64,000 nucleotides of DNA from Candidatus Hydrogenedentota bacterium (GTDB taxonomy: Bacteria; Hydrogenedentota; Hydrogenedentia; Hydrogenedentales; JAEUWI01): the NCBI GenBank assembly GCA_019637335.1, contig JAHBVV010000002.1, positions 248,001 to 312,000 on the forward strand, given 5' to 3'. The notes below the pieces were generated by a model. The model was not told the DNA's origin, did no database searches, and saw only the letters and a program-made list of their open reading frames with translations. Of this stretch, positions 36,273-44,951 are shown piece after piece; within the stretch, counting starts at the first letter, position 1, and every line of letters begins with the position of its first letter. The translations under genes were made by a program, and so were the position numbers.

Positions 36273-36587
36273 ATGCACTGGCTTCAGTATGTTTCCGACG
36301 CGAGAGAACTGTTAGGCAAATGTATCGATCTGGAGCAGGTCCGATACAGCGTTCATTTCAACATTCTGCTCGGCCAGCAAAAGTTGTCGCATTTGCGTGT
36401 GCTGAGGCAGTTGAGGCGGAGCCGGCGCGCAGAACAACACGATTACGTCAAGGGGAAAGACGAGATCCCCTGCTTCGGGTTTGTGGCGAGCAAGACGACC
36501 GACAATCCCGCGCTGACATTTCTCGTTTCCTTTGAGCGGGAACCCGACGGAACGGTATATCTTTGGATTCAGGAATTTCACGCCTGA
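36273..36587 (+). CDS. Unknown 104-aa protein, first gene of TA-like module
   Basis: The protein starts MHWLQYVSDARELLGKCIDL. It has a basic middle (LRVLRQLRRSRRAEQHDYVK) and an alternating hydrophobic C-terminus (LTFLVSFEREPDGTVYLWIQ then EFHA) that looks like two beta strands. I recognise no family. Size, basic patch, position before an HTH gene and the shared autoregulated promoter suggest a toxin, but this is inference. The ATG at 36273 has no strong RBS (GAAGGG is about 14 bases upstream); no earlier in-frame start is better. The gap to the HTH gene is 34 bases. Confidence 0.6.
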   Translation: MHWLQYVSDARELLGKCIDLEQVRYSVHFNILLGQQKLSHLRVLRQLRRSRRAEQHDYVKGKDEIPCFGFVASKTTDNPALTFLVSFEREPDGTVYLWIQEFHA

Positions 36588-36621
36588 CACGGTGCGCGTG
36601 AAGTTCCCCGGAAAGGCAACG

Positions 36622-37083
36622 ATGTCCGGCTATAAGACCAGAATACAAAGCAGATTCGCGTACCATGGCGCGGGCTATGAGGTCATCCTCCATCACGTCC
36701 CGATGATCAAGATAGGCAATGAATGGGTCCTGAATGTCAACCCCGGCATTATCGACCGGCTGGTGTTCGAGGCGATTCCCCGCCAGCCATCCCGGCTGAC
36801 CGGGAACCAGGTGCGCTTTGTCCGCGACTACACCGAAATGACCTTGAAGGCCTTCGCGGACCGATTTGGCGTGTCCCACGCGGCGGTCAAGAAGTGGGAG
36901 AATGCCGGGGACGGCCCGACCAATATGTCGTGGTCCACGGAAAAGGACATCCGGCTCTTTGTCCTGATGCACGACGGCGCCGATCCCATTGCGTTTCAAT
37001 CGTGCTACGAGTCCCTCATCGCCGAGCCCACCGCCAGACCTTCGGCAATTCACATTGATGTGGAGTCCATGGCCGTGGCGTAG
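36622..37083 (+). CDS. HTH DNA-binding protein, second gene of TA-like module
   Basis: This 153-aa protein has an N-terminal beta-rich part (YEVILHHVPMIKIGNEWVLN) and an HTH from about residue 60. That part reads RLTGNQVRFVRDYTEMTLKA and FADRFGVSHAAVKKWENAGD, which is XRE/MqsA-C-terminal-like with the recognition helix in VSHAAVKKWE. The ATG at 36622 is preceded by GGAAAGG; the frame is open upstream but overlaps the first gene. It is likely the antitoxin/autorepressor binding TGTAAC-TAA-GTTACA. Exact antitoxin family not assigned. Confidence 0.75.
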   Translation: MSGYKTRIQSRFAYHGAGYEVILHHVPMIKIGNEWVLNVNPGIIDRLVFEAIPRQPSRLTGNQVRFVRDYTEMTLKAFADRFGVSHAAVKKWENAGDGPTNMSWSTEKDIRLFVLMHDGADPIAFQSCYESLIAEPTARPSAIHIDVESMAVA

Positions 37084-37105
37084 TGGGCGGGATTTCGCGC
37101 GGCGC

Positions 37106-37785
37106 GGGGACTGGCTCCCGAGCCCCTTTGCGCGAAGTCGCGAAAGCGTGAAACGATCACCGTGAAGCGAGGGTGCCTGTACCCGTGGAAAACACTTTTC
37201 GCGGGTACAGCCACCGGCTGGATTACCGCATCCGTTTCCGGCTTCGGGCATCCTTACCAGCCGGAGGCGGTCCCCGGGGACTGGCTCACGAGCCCCAGTG
37301 CGCCCGGCCGCGAAAGCGTGAAACGATCACCGTGAAGCGAGGGCGCCGGTACCCGTGGAATACACTTTTCGCGGGTACAGCCACCGGCCGGTTTACCGCA
37401 CCCGTTTCCAGCTTCGGGCATCCTTGCCAGCCGGAGGCGGTCCCCGGGGACTGGCTCCCGAGCCCCAGTGCGCCCGGCCGCGAAAGCGTGAAACGATCAT
37501 CGTGAAGCGAGGGCGCCTGTACCCGTGGAAAACACTTTTCGCGGGTACAGCCACCGGCTGGATTACCGCATCCGTTTCCGGCTTCGGGCATCCTTGCCAG
37601 CCGGAGGCGATCCCCGGGGACTGGCTCACGAGCCCCAGTGCGCGAAGTCGCGAAAGCGTGGAACGATCACCGTGAAGCGAGGGCGCCGGTACCCGTGGAA
37701 AACACTTTTCGCGGGTACAGCCACCGGCTGGATTACCGCATCCGTTTCCGGCTTCGGGCATCCTTGCCAGCCGGAGTCAGTCCCC
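37106..37785. repeat. 170-bp direct repeat array, block 2 (right part of unit 4, units 5-7, partial unit 8)
   Basis: It resumes at GGGGACT (37106), then full units start at 37175, 37345 and 37515 (170 bp apart), and a final unit at 37685 is cut after about 101 bp at 37785. Some units carry CCGGTACCCG in place of CCTGTACCCG. The last few bases overlap the stop codon (37777-37779) of the downstream minus-strand gene, which may mark where the array first arose. Confidence 0.92.
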
Positions 37786-40029
37786 GCTAAACCGCCCGTT
37801 CTCCACCGCGCGTGTGATCGCCGCGTGGCTGCCGGCGCGGTCGCAAAGCGCGCGGAACTCCTCGCGGGTCCAGGGGGCGCTGGAGCCGGTGGCCTCGGCG
37901 AATTCCTCCACGGGGAGGTAGAATTCGCTTTCGCCGAAGGCCATGCCGTAAAAGCCAGGGTTGGCGTCCTCGGGAAGCAACTCACCATCGATCCGCAGGC
38001 GTGGGGGACGGGCGTATTCGGCCTTCACCTTGAGGAGGCGGATGCCCGTCGTCATCCAGTAGCGCACTTCGGTGGTGTCCGCATTCGCCATCACGGGGAC
38101 GATATACCGGACGTCGGCGGCGAAGACCTCTTCCGCGCCGCGGTTATCCAGCCAGTCCCGAGCCTGGGCGCGGGCCGCCGCGACTTCGCCCGGCGTAAGT
38201 TCCCCGGCCAGGAGTTCGGGCGCCATACCGATATCCTCGCAAACCTGGAAATAGAGCCCGTAGAGGAGTTGGGCGACCGGCGGCAGGGCCTCGGCGAGGC
38301 GTTCGCCGCCCGCCAGCGTGATGGACGCATACCCCGGCTCGCCGAGGATCGCGGTGACCGCCGTTTCGAGAAAACGCAGTGCGCGTGCGGAGCGAAGATA
38401 GTGCGTGGCGGTGGGTTCGAGGGCGAGTTCGGGCGAAATTTCCATCGCCCGGAAGGTCCCCCCCTGCCGAACCCGGTGCAGGTGCCCGACGTGAAGTTCT
38501 CGCTGCTTGGTAAGGATGGTCCGGAACGCTTCGATCAGGCGCTCCTTGAAGGCCTTTGACAACAGCAGCTTCTCGCCTTCCGGCCCGCGCTCCGGCACGA
38601 GCAGCGTCTCCAGCGCGTGAACCTGATAGTCGTACCACCCGCTGTGTTCGTCCGGGGCCAGGTCCACTTCGCCGTTGCGTATGGCCACGATCAGCCGGTT
38701 CATGATGCTCTCGTTCGGAAGCCCATCGTAGATTCGCTGGAAAAGCGCGTTTTCCACCGAACCGGAAGGCGGAAACAGCGCGAGGTGGAAGTGCGCACCG
38801 ACTGTTCCGGGTGTATAGCCCTTCAGGCTCGCGAATCCCGCGCCCGGCGGATTGGTCGTGCGGGACTGAAGCGCCAGGATGGCGTCGTAGGCGTTGGCGA
38901 GCGCCGCATCGTCCTCCAGGACGCGCGCAATGCCGGACGCGATCTGTTCGGCCGTAGTCGGGTCAAACTCTTCCACAAGATTGTATTGGCAAAAGCGGTT
39001 CTGCTGGAATACGCGCGCAAGTTCCTCGCGCTCCGCGTAGTATCCGACCGGCTTGCTCTCGTATTCGTCCGCGCGGAAGCGCTCCAGCATTTCCGCGGCG
39101 ATCTCCGCCACCTCGGGCGGCAGCGCCGGCTCCTGACCCGACAGGATAAGCGCCGCCGCGACATACGCCGCCGCCTGCGCCGCCTCGTTTTCAAGGAGCG
39201 CCTCCAGCAACCCTTCGAGAAAGACCTGACGCCCGCCCCCGAGCGCCTCCGCATCGCGCTGCGTAAACAGGTCGATGGCGGCGTAGGCCGCGTCGGAGAA
39301 GGCCTTCACCCGCTGATCCACCATCTGCACCGAGGGAATCCACGGCAATCCGCGCTGTTCCAGGTGGTCGATGGCGTCGCGGTAGCTGGCGAAGCGCTTC
39401 TCCTGGACGGCCGCCTCGGCGTCCTCCACGGCAGCGAAGTCCAGCCCGATGACGGCGGCGCTCTTGTTAATCTCCAGAAGGTCGACGCCGCCGGGCAACG
39501 TGTTTTCGCCCATAGGCACGGCCTCCCAGTGGTCGGGCGTGTCGGCGAAGGGGGGATTCTTATCCGCCAGCGCGTCTCCGGCGACGTCGATGGGCGGCTC
39601 TTCGAGCTCCCGGAAGGAAGCCTGGAATCCGGCCAGCATCAGCAACACGCCGCCAACCGCCGGCGCCAGGAGGTGGAGGACGGCGCGGAGCGGCCACCGC
39701 GCCTCGAAGCGCTCGGACACCGCCGCGCCAATCACCAGCAGCGGCATCAGGAACGCGCACCAGAGGAAGATTAAGGTGACAACCAACGCGGAGGATGGAA
39801 ACCTGAGGAGAAGCGCCAGGGTTATGGCCAGGCCCAGCACCAGGAATTCTTTGACGAACGGTGTGCGACGGGGCCGAAACAAGTCGAGGAGCCGCATGCT
39901 GGCCAGCAGGTTGATCAAGGCGCCCGGGGGGACGAACAGGTGCTGGGTCGAAACCACGGCGAATAACATGAGGAGCGAGCCGACCAACATCGCCCCGATC
40001 CAGAAGATTGCGAAATTGCGCCGAGTCAT
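37777..40029 (-). CDS. Large unknown membrane protein
   Basis: This 750-aa protein has four or five hydrophobic helices in the first 140 residues (FAIFWIGAMLVGSLLMLFAV, FLVLGLAITLALLLRF, ALVVTLIFLWCAFLMPLLVI, AVGGVLLMLAGF). A large soluble, mostly helical domain of about 600 residues follows, rich in Ala/Glu. It includes GYTPGTVGAHFHLALFPPSG and ANPGFYGMAFGESEFYLPVE. No family recognised. It probably spans the inner membrane with an extracytoplasmic domain. It sits downstream of the GH5 gene on the same strand with a 180-base gap. Its final codons are adjacent to the repeat array. Confidence 0.8.
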   Translation of the reverse strand: MTRRNFAIFWIGAMLVGSLLMLFAVVSTQHLFVPPGALINLLASMRLLDLFRPRRTPFVKEFLVLGLAITLALLLRFPSSALVVTLIFLWCAFLMPLLVIGAAVSERFEARWPLRAVLHLLAPAVGGVLLMLAGFQASFRELEEPPIDVAGDALADKNPPFADTPDHWEAVPMGENTLPGGVDLLEINKSAAVIGLDFAAVEDAEAAVQEKRFASYRDAIDHLEQRGLPWIPSVQMVDQRVKAFSDAAYAAIDLFTQRDAEALGGGRQVFLEGLLEALLENEAAQAAAYVAAALILSGQEPALPPEVAEIAAEMLERFRADEYESKPVGYYAEREELARVFQQNRFCQYNLVEEFDPTTAEQIASGIARVLEDDAALANAYDAILALQSRTTNPPGAGFASLKGYTPGTVGAHFHLALFPPSGSVENALFQRIYDGLPNESIMNRLIVAIRNGEVDLAPDEHSGWYDYQVHALETLLVPERGPEGEKLLLSKAFKERLIEAFRTILTKQRELHVGHLHRVRQGGTFRAMEISPELALEPTATHYLRSARALRFLETAVTAILGEPGYASITLAGGERLAEALPPVAQLLYGLYFQVCEDIGMAPELLAGELTPGEVAAARAQARDWLDNRGAEEVFAADVRYIVPVMANADTTEVRYWMTTGIRLLKVKAEYARPPRLRIDGELLPEDANPGFYGMAFGESEFYLPVEEFAEATGSSAPWTREEFRALCDRAGSHAAITRAVENGRFSGD

Positions 40030-40209
40030 GGTGGGTCCCCCGCGAGCGGATTGCCTGTATCAGTGTAGCGCTCAATCGGCGGGATGGCAAGCGGTTTTCC
40101 GGGCGGGCCAGGTTGCCGTAGGCAGAATACAGGCCGCCGCCCGTCAGGGGTTCGCTTCGCGCCAACGCACAGCCCCATCTCGCCTCCCGTCCCGCTTTCT
40201 CCGCCCGCC

Positions 40210-41733
40210 TCAATAACGCTGGAGTAACGACAGCATGGCCCGGTCCAGCTTATGTCCGCGCCAATCCTCGTACTCAACGTCGGCGCGGCCGCTGTCGATC
40301 ACGCCAAAACTCCCCCGGAAGTTCCACAGCGCCCAGCCCCAGCCGGCTTCTTTCCAGTTTCGCAGACAGTCTTCCATCCACCGAAGCGCCACATCGTGCG
40401 GGGTCTGATTGAATACGCCAAACTCGCCCACCATTACGCCACAGCCCTGGGCTTCCAGTTCCCGCCAGGGGAGAATGCCACTTTCCCAAAGGGCCGTCCG
40501 GTCAAGTTTTTTCTCGGAAGTGAACGACCACGCATTCCCCTGGCGAGCCAGATGAATGGTCGGATTCGGTTCACCCCAGGCGAGCATGAGCCCCAGGACC
40601 GTCTCTTCGCCCGACGGCGCGCCGGGTGGGCGCGCGCCCAGCTCGGTGATCGTCATCCAGTCACCGGCGGTATTGCGCAAAGCAATGCGCGCGGCGCCCG
40701 GCGGAATATCAACCTCATAATCGCGGTCGTAACGGTTCTGGTAGACCTGCCACGCTTCCTTCCAGATCGCCTCCCGCCATTCGCCGTCGCCCGGCCCGCA
40801 GACGAATTCGCGGTCCCAGAGCGGAGTTTCGTCCGCCGTCACGAGCAGATGGCTCCGGTCCGACACCGTGCCCACGCGCAGCCGGAGCGTCAAGCCGTTC
40901 GGAAAGGGTCCCTCCAGCACCAGAGGCGCCTGCAAGTCACGTTTGGCCGGACCAAACAGGAGCTGGTTGGTTAAAGGCAGTGGCCAGACCGGCTCCACCA
41001 TGCCCTGGGTGTTTACCCAGGTGGCCCCGTAGTGCGTAATGTTCATGGGCTCATACCCGCGCGTCGCCTGGGCCACGCCGAGCGGCAGGAGCTCGGGACA
41101 GGGTTTCCGCCCCCAGAGCGCGCCATCCGCGATAATGAGCCGGTCCGGATCCTCCGCGCGGATGGCTTCCACCATCTTTCCGGCAACGCGCGCATACACG
41201 TCGCCCGGGATGTCGCCGGGCTCGTTAAACAGGTTAAAGCTCAATCGCTCGCTGGGGATATCCTTGTAGCGCCGCGCGAAGTACGCCCAGTGTAGCGCAC
41301 AGACCTCCTGCGCCTCCGGGTCGCTCCACAGGTCGCGCGTTTCCTTCGGCTCCGCCACCGTGTGCCCGGGCGCGCGGTGAAAATTGATGCTTACATGGAT
41401 CCCGTATTGCCCGCCCCACGCCACCGCCTCGTCAATCTCGCGGATCACCGCTTCATCCATTGCGCGCCAGTCGCCGTCCACAATCCACAGCCGGTAATCC
41501 ATGGGCAACCGCACAAAGTTGAAGCCCAGTTCGTGGATAAGCTGGAAGTCCTCCTCCCGAAACGGCCCTTTCGGCCAGTCCAGCGAAAACTTTTCGAGCA
41601 GGTTGAACCCGCGCCAGATCGGCAGTTTTTGCGGGGTGGCCTCCGGCAGCGGCGGAGCCGCCACGGCCCCGAACAGCGGAGTGGCCATCGAGGCCGTAAC
41701 GAGCAATGTGGTGAGGATGGAACGCGGGTGCAT
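40210..41733 (-). CDS. Secreted GH5-family glycoside hydrolase
   Basis: This 507-aa protein has a signal peptide (MHPRSILTTLLVTASMATPL then FGAVAA). The GH5 cellulase-like TIM barrel starts WRGFNLLEKFSLDWPKGPFR, with GFNFVRLPMDYRLWI, the acid/base Glu in LSFNLFNEPGD and the nucleophile Glu in MVGEFGVFNQ. WALWNFRGSFGVID is the last barrel strand. A roughly 90-residue insert around 290-390 (PFPNGLTLRLRVGTVSDRSH and onward) looks like a beta-sandwich inserted in the barrel. The ATG at 41733 has AAAAGGAGGC upstream; the longer open frame before it is antisense noise. Substrate likely a beta-glucan or mannan. Confidence 0.9.
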   Translation of the reverse strand: MHPRSILTTLLVTASMATPLFGAVAAPPLPEATPQKLPIWRGFNLLEKFSLDWPKGPFREEDFQLIHELGFNFVRLPMDYRLWIVDGDWRAMDEAVIREIDEAVAWGGQYGIHVSINFHRAPGHTVAEPKETRDLWSDPEAQEVCALHWAYFARRYKDIPSERLSFNLFNEPGDIPGDVYARVAGKMVEAIRAEDPDRLIIADGALWGRKPCPELLPLGVAQATRGYEPMNITHYGATWVNTQGMVEPVWPLPLTNQLLFGPAKRDLQAPLVLEGPFPNGLTLRLRVGTVSDRSHLLVTADETPLWDREFVCGPGDGEWREAIWKEAWQVYQNRYDRDYEVDIPPGAARIALRNTAGDWMTITELGARPPGAPSGEETVLGLMLAWGEPNPTIHLARQGNAWSFTSEKKLDRTALWESGILPWRELEAQGCGVMVGEFGVFNQTPHDVALRWMEDCLRNWKEAGWGWALWNFRGSFGVIDSGRADVEYEDWRGHKLDRAMLSLLQRY

Positions 41734-42086
41734 AGCGCCTCCTTTTGCACTCCTGAGACCCGCGCCGTCCGTCCAGGGTTTTGCCGCAGGGCAATCGCAT
41801 TTAAACTTCCAATTCGAGCCGAGCGCCACATGAATCACCTTCAACGTTAAAAAGGGCGCGTGTTGGAGCGCTGGCATTTCGCCTGCGGCGAATCCCGGAC
41901 CTTGCCGGCAAAGATGCCGGCGCTCCAAGACGCTCACTATCGTTGATTCAAGGTTCCAAATCGACTCAAGTTTACGCCCATATACCGAGATCGAGTTTAA
42001 ATGCGATTGCTCTGGGTTTTGCCGCGCAAGAACTCGACGAGACGCGACTTCCCACCAGGGGATGAAGCGTTCCTCTAGCGGCGCGA
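41734..42086. repeat. Intergenic nested inverted repeats, REP-A-like
   Basis: There is no gene here. The outer arms GCAATCGCATTTAAAC (41791-41806) and GTTTAAATGCGATTGC (41995-42010) are perfect 16-bp inverted repeats. The inner arms TTGGAGCGCTGGCAT and ATGCCGGCGCTCCAA (within 41862-41932) differ at one position and resemble REP-A ends. GGGTTTTGCCGC occurs in direct orientation just outside both outer arms. Confidence 0.65.
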
Positions 42087-43505
42087 TCAGGCGAAGAGGC
42101 GGCGCGTGACGGCGATGCCCGGCACGAAGAGGAGGAGCATGGCGAGGGCGTCCCAGAAGCCGGCCCCGAGGATGCCGATGGCCATCGCGGCGAGGGTGAG
42201 CCCCGAGATGCCCCAGGGGCCGAGCCGGGCGGGTGCGGGGACCGTTCGCGGGGTTGCCGTCGCGGGTTCGGGCGCGCCGGCCGCCGGGGTGGCCGCCGCG
42301 CGCGCGCGCTTGAGGCGGCGGTGTCGACGCCATTTGGCGATGTACATGAAATAGCCGGATAGGGAGAGGAAACCGGAGGCCAGGCTGAAGAGCAGGTAGG
42401 CCGCGAGCATGGGCTTGCCGCCATAGGAACCGGTGTGCATCGGCGCGCCGATAAGAATGGCTTCCATCCACCAGTGCAGGGGATATTCCCGGGCGACCGG
42501 CGTGGCTTCCGCCGATATGATCCCGATTTCGGGGAGGAGGCCGGGATCGGCGGGATCGCGCACCGCGAAGAAGGTGAAGACCTTCTCGCCCTGGATGGTC
42601 TCCGGACCGGGGAAGTCGATCACCGTGATAGTGTGCTCGGGAAATACGGTTTGCGCGGCCGCGCGGGCGGCGTCGGCCGAGGGCGGCGGGTCCACGGGCA
42701 CAATTTCGCCGGCCAGCGACTCAATCGTCATGAGGTCCTGGCGCACCTGCATCTGAATGGCGAAGAGGCCGAGGGTAAGCCCGATGCCGGTGACCGCCAT
42801 GACCAGGTTGAAGGCGAGCGCGCCGATGCCGACGAGTTTGTGCATGTCGGCGGCGCGCATGTGGGCGGCCTTGCCCTGGCGGATCATGCCGAAGACGAGG
42901 GCCTTCATGAAGGGGCCATAGATGATCCAGCCGGTGATCGTGGAGATCAGGAAGACGACGCCGAGCACGCCCGTGATGAAAAGGCCCGGAATCCCGAGGG
43001 CCAGGCTGGAGTGAAGTTCGAACATGAACGCGTCGATGCGGGCGTAGAGGGGGAGCGGGACTTCTCCGGGGACGGCGGCGGACGCGCCCTCGGCGTCCGC
43101 GGGCGCCTGTTCGGCGTACGGCGGGATATCGGCGGGAACGGTTCCGCGGCTGAGCTGGAGCGCGCCCGTGTAGGGGTCCGCGCGGTAGCGGAGGTGGGCG
43201 TGCCGCTCCCCTCCGACATCGATCCGGATCTCGTGCCGTTCGCCTTCCGCCGTGGCGAAGGCCACGCTGTCGGCCCGGAAGCCGTGGTCCGCGTAGTGAG
43301 CGGCGAGCTTGTCCAACATGGGCTGCACGGGTAACAGGCGCGCGGTGTCCAGGGGAGTGCGGGACACCTCCTCCCCGGGCAGCGCGAGATCCACGGCGAG
43401 CAGGAAGACGGCCGTTATGCTGAAGAGGAAGACGTTGAAGCCGATGAGGAGGCCGGTCCACTTGTGGACGGCATAGAGCAATCGGGTTCGGCGGTGATGG
43501 TTCAT
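42087..43505 (-). CDS. PepSY-associated transmembrane protein
   Basis: This 472-aa protein begins RRTRLLYAVHKWTGLLIGFN, the typical PepSY-TM start with a His in the first helix. It has further helices at about 180-215 (ITGVLGVVFLISTITGWIIY), 230-255, 370-395 and a C-terminal pair. Two periplasmic PepSY-like segments lie between (for example ITVIDFPGPETIQGEKVFTF). Helix-borne His residues (LHSSLALGIPGLF, MHKLVGIGALAF, LHWWMEAILIG) are consistent with haem or metal handling. Relatives include PiuB-like iron-regulated proteins and reductase subunits. The Ala/Pro-rich loop near residue 415 is low complexity. Confidence 0.82.
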   Translation of the reverse strand: MNHHRRTRLLYAVHKWTGLLIGFNVFLFSITAVFLLAVDLALPGEEVSRTPLDTARLLPVQPMLDKLAAHYADHGFRADSVAFATAEGERHEIRIDVGGERHAHLRYRADPYTGALQLSRGTVPADIPPYAEQAPADAEGASAAVPGEVPLPLYARIDAFMFELHSSLALGIPGLFITGVLGVVFLISTITGWIIYGPFMKALVFGMIRQGKAAHMRAADMHKLVGIGALAFNLVMAVTGIGLTLGLFAIQMQVRQDLMTIESLAGEIVPVDPPPSADAARAAAQTVFPEHTITVIDFPGPETIQGEKVFTFFAVRDPADPGLLPEIGIISAEATPVAREYPLHWWMEAILIGAPMHTGSYGGKPMLAAYLLFSLASGFLSLSGYFMYIAKWRRHRRLKRARAAATPAAGAPEPATATPRTVPAPARLGPWGISGLTLAAMAIGILGAGFWDALAMLLLFVPGIAVTRRLFA

Positions 43506-43667
43506 TGGCGCGTGCTCATTCTGCCTGTACTGGGATCAATAGTAAAGGCTGGCGGGACGGTTGGGGTCGGGTCCCGCCAGCCAGCCCGATTGGGAGAATT
43601 CGGGCGAGGGAACGCGGCCCGATGCCCGGTTGGGGGGTTCGGGAGAGCGGGTATCGGGCCGTTGGGG

Positions 43668-44645
43668 TCAGAACTTGGTGTAAACGCCGACCAGCGTGGC
43701 GAAGGGCTCGTTCAATGGCTGCTTGCCACCGGCGTTGTACTTGATGAACTCGACGTGGCCGTCCATGTAGAGCACGCTTGAACCGCCCGGTACGTGGTTG
43801 TAGGCGCGCGGGTGGATCGAGAGGCTGTCAAACATGATGTAGACCTCGCTCTGGGCCTTGGCGCTGGCGCCGGGGTTGTTGATGTCGGTGATCATGAAGC
43901 GCTCGACGCCCTCGCGGAGGCGGAAAATGGTGTTGCCGCCGCCATTGCCGTTTCCGGGCGCGGTCGAGGATACATTGATGTCCTCCAGCACCTGGGGCAT
44001 GGGCTGGTTGTTGGCCTGAGCGGTCGGGTTGAAGAACAACTGGATAAAGCCCTCGAAGTATTTGTTCATCATCCAGCCAAACTGCGCGGGCACCTCCGAA
44101 GCCGGATCGGCGCCGTAGGCCGCGGCCGCGAAGTTCACATTCGGGAGCGCCGAAATGGTCGTGATGGGATCGGTCACGTCGTTGCGATCGAGCACCCAGC
44201 CAAAGTACTGGTAGCTGCTGTCCACGCCGCGCCCGCACTCGCGGAAGCCCGTGCCGCCGTAGCTAATGCACCAATTGCCATCCGCGTCGCGCATGCCTTG
44301 CCGGGCGATCTCCAGGTCCGCGGTGGAGGGGCACAGGAGCGTGGCCGGGTCGTTCAGGTAATCGGGGTAGATGAGGCTCGGAAAGGGGCCCGCGTCCAGC
44401 ACGGCGCCGAGGGAGCCGTCTTTCTTGGCCAGGCGTCCCAGGGAGACCGGGGGATACTGCTCGCCCTCGGACTCGCCAGCGTACATCTTGAAGACGAGGC
44501 CCATCTGTTTGAGGTTGTTCTGGCAGCTGGCGCGCCGGGCGGCCTCGCGGGCCCGGGCCAGGGCGGGCAGAAGGATGGCGGCGAGTATGCCGATGATGGC
44601 GATAACCACCAGCAGTTCGATGAGGGTAAAACCTTTGTGGCGCAT
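43668..44645 (-). CDS. DUF1559-type prepilin-like protein with H-X9-DG C-terminus
   Basis: This 325-aa protein starts [20 protein letters not shown], a perfect prepilin peptidase site with Glu5, followed by [20 protein letters not shown]. The C-terminal part has [20 protein letters not shown], the H-X9-DG motif of prepilin-type processing-associated proteins expanded in Planctomycetes, Lentisphaerae and relatives. It is likely an abundant surface or envelope pilin-like protein. It has a strong promoter at 44693-44722 and RBS AAAAAGGACC, and stands alone. Confidence 0.92.
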   Translation of the reverse strand: MRHKGFTLIELLVVIAIIGILAAILLPALARAREAARRASCQNNLKQMGLVFKMYAGESEGEQYPPVSLGRLAKKDGSLGAVLDAGPFPSLIYPDYLNDPATLLCPSTADLEIARQGMRDADGNWCISYGGTGFRECGRGVDSSYQYFGWVLDRNDVTDPITTISALPNVNFAAAAYGADPASEVPAQFGWMMNKYFEGFIQLFFNPTAQANNQPMPQVLEDINVSSTAPGNGNGGGNTIFRLREGVERFMITDINNPGASAKAQSEVYIMFDSLSIHPRAYNHVPGGSSVLYMDGHVEFIKYNAGGKQPLNEPFATLVGVYTKF

Positions 44646-44692
44646 GGTTGGCAGGGTCCTTTTTCGGAAGTTAAGCTAGGTGAGCGGAAGTG

Positions 44693-44722
44693 ATTATACA
44701 ATATAGAAAGAATAGATTGCAA
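44693..44722 (-). promoter_or_regulatory. Strong promoter of the DUF1559 prepilin gene
   Basis: On the minus strand TTGCAA (44722-44717) and a perfect TATAAT (44698-44693) are separated by 18 bases of AT-rich sequence, giving a leader of about 40 bases. Confidence 0.75.
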
Positions 44723-44843
44723 AACAAAACAATATGCCATCATATAAATGCTGCACCGTGTTTGCGAATGAGAATCGACAGAACGTATTGCATAGTGAGC
44801 TTTTCGCCTCGCCCGGGATGCCTGGCGTCGAGTCGGGCGCGAT

Positions 44844-44898
44844 GGCCAGACAAGAAAACGGCGGCGATCCTGCTGGATCGCCGCCCTGAAGTCTGGCC
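44844..44898 (-). terminator. Two-tier hairpin, possibly a bidirectional terminator
   Basis: The inner stem is GGCGGCGATCC / GGATCGCCGCC (44860-44885) with a 4-base loop. The outer arms are GGCCAGAC (44844-44851) and GTCTGGCC (44891-44898). On the minus strand the inner hairpin is followed by GTTTTCTT; on the plus strand the outer one is followed by TTTTTCTC. It lies upstream of the prepilin promoter and downstream of the small ORF at 44952-45179. Confidence 0.6.
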
Positions 44899-44951
44899 TT
44901 TTTCTCGAGGGCGCGCACCTTCGGTTTTCACTTGCGGGCCACTTCTTTTCG

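Larger units (their letters stand above)
36108..37105. mobile_element. 998-bp insertion in unit 4 of the array, carrying a TA-like module
   Basis: The left part of unit 4 (36000-36107) and the right part (37106-37174) both contain GGGGACT. Their lengths, 108 and 69, sum to 170 plus 7, so the insertion has a clean 7-bp target duplication and removed nothing. The ends (TATTCCATTGC... and ...TTTCGCGCGGCGC) show no obvious terminal inverted repeats and there is no transposase gene, so the mechanism is unclear. It carries a promoter, an operator palindrome and two genes. Confidence 0.7.

Noticed and set aside
35488-37675. Repeated roughly 100-codon frames in the 170-bp array on both strands
   Set aside because: They arise from the repeat itself, break at every unit because 170 is not a multiple of three, and lack consistent ribosome binding sites.
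35490-37785. CRISPR array
   Set aside because: Units are 170 bp and contiguous with no variable spacers; no cas gene is present.
41734-42471. N-terminal extension of the GH5 frame
   Set aside because: The extension overlaps the PepSY gene and repeats, while a signal peptide and AAAAGGAGGC define the start at 41733.
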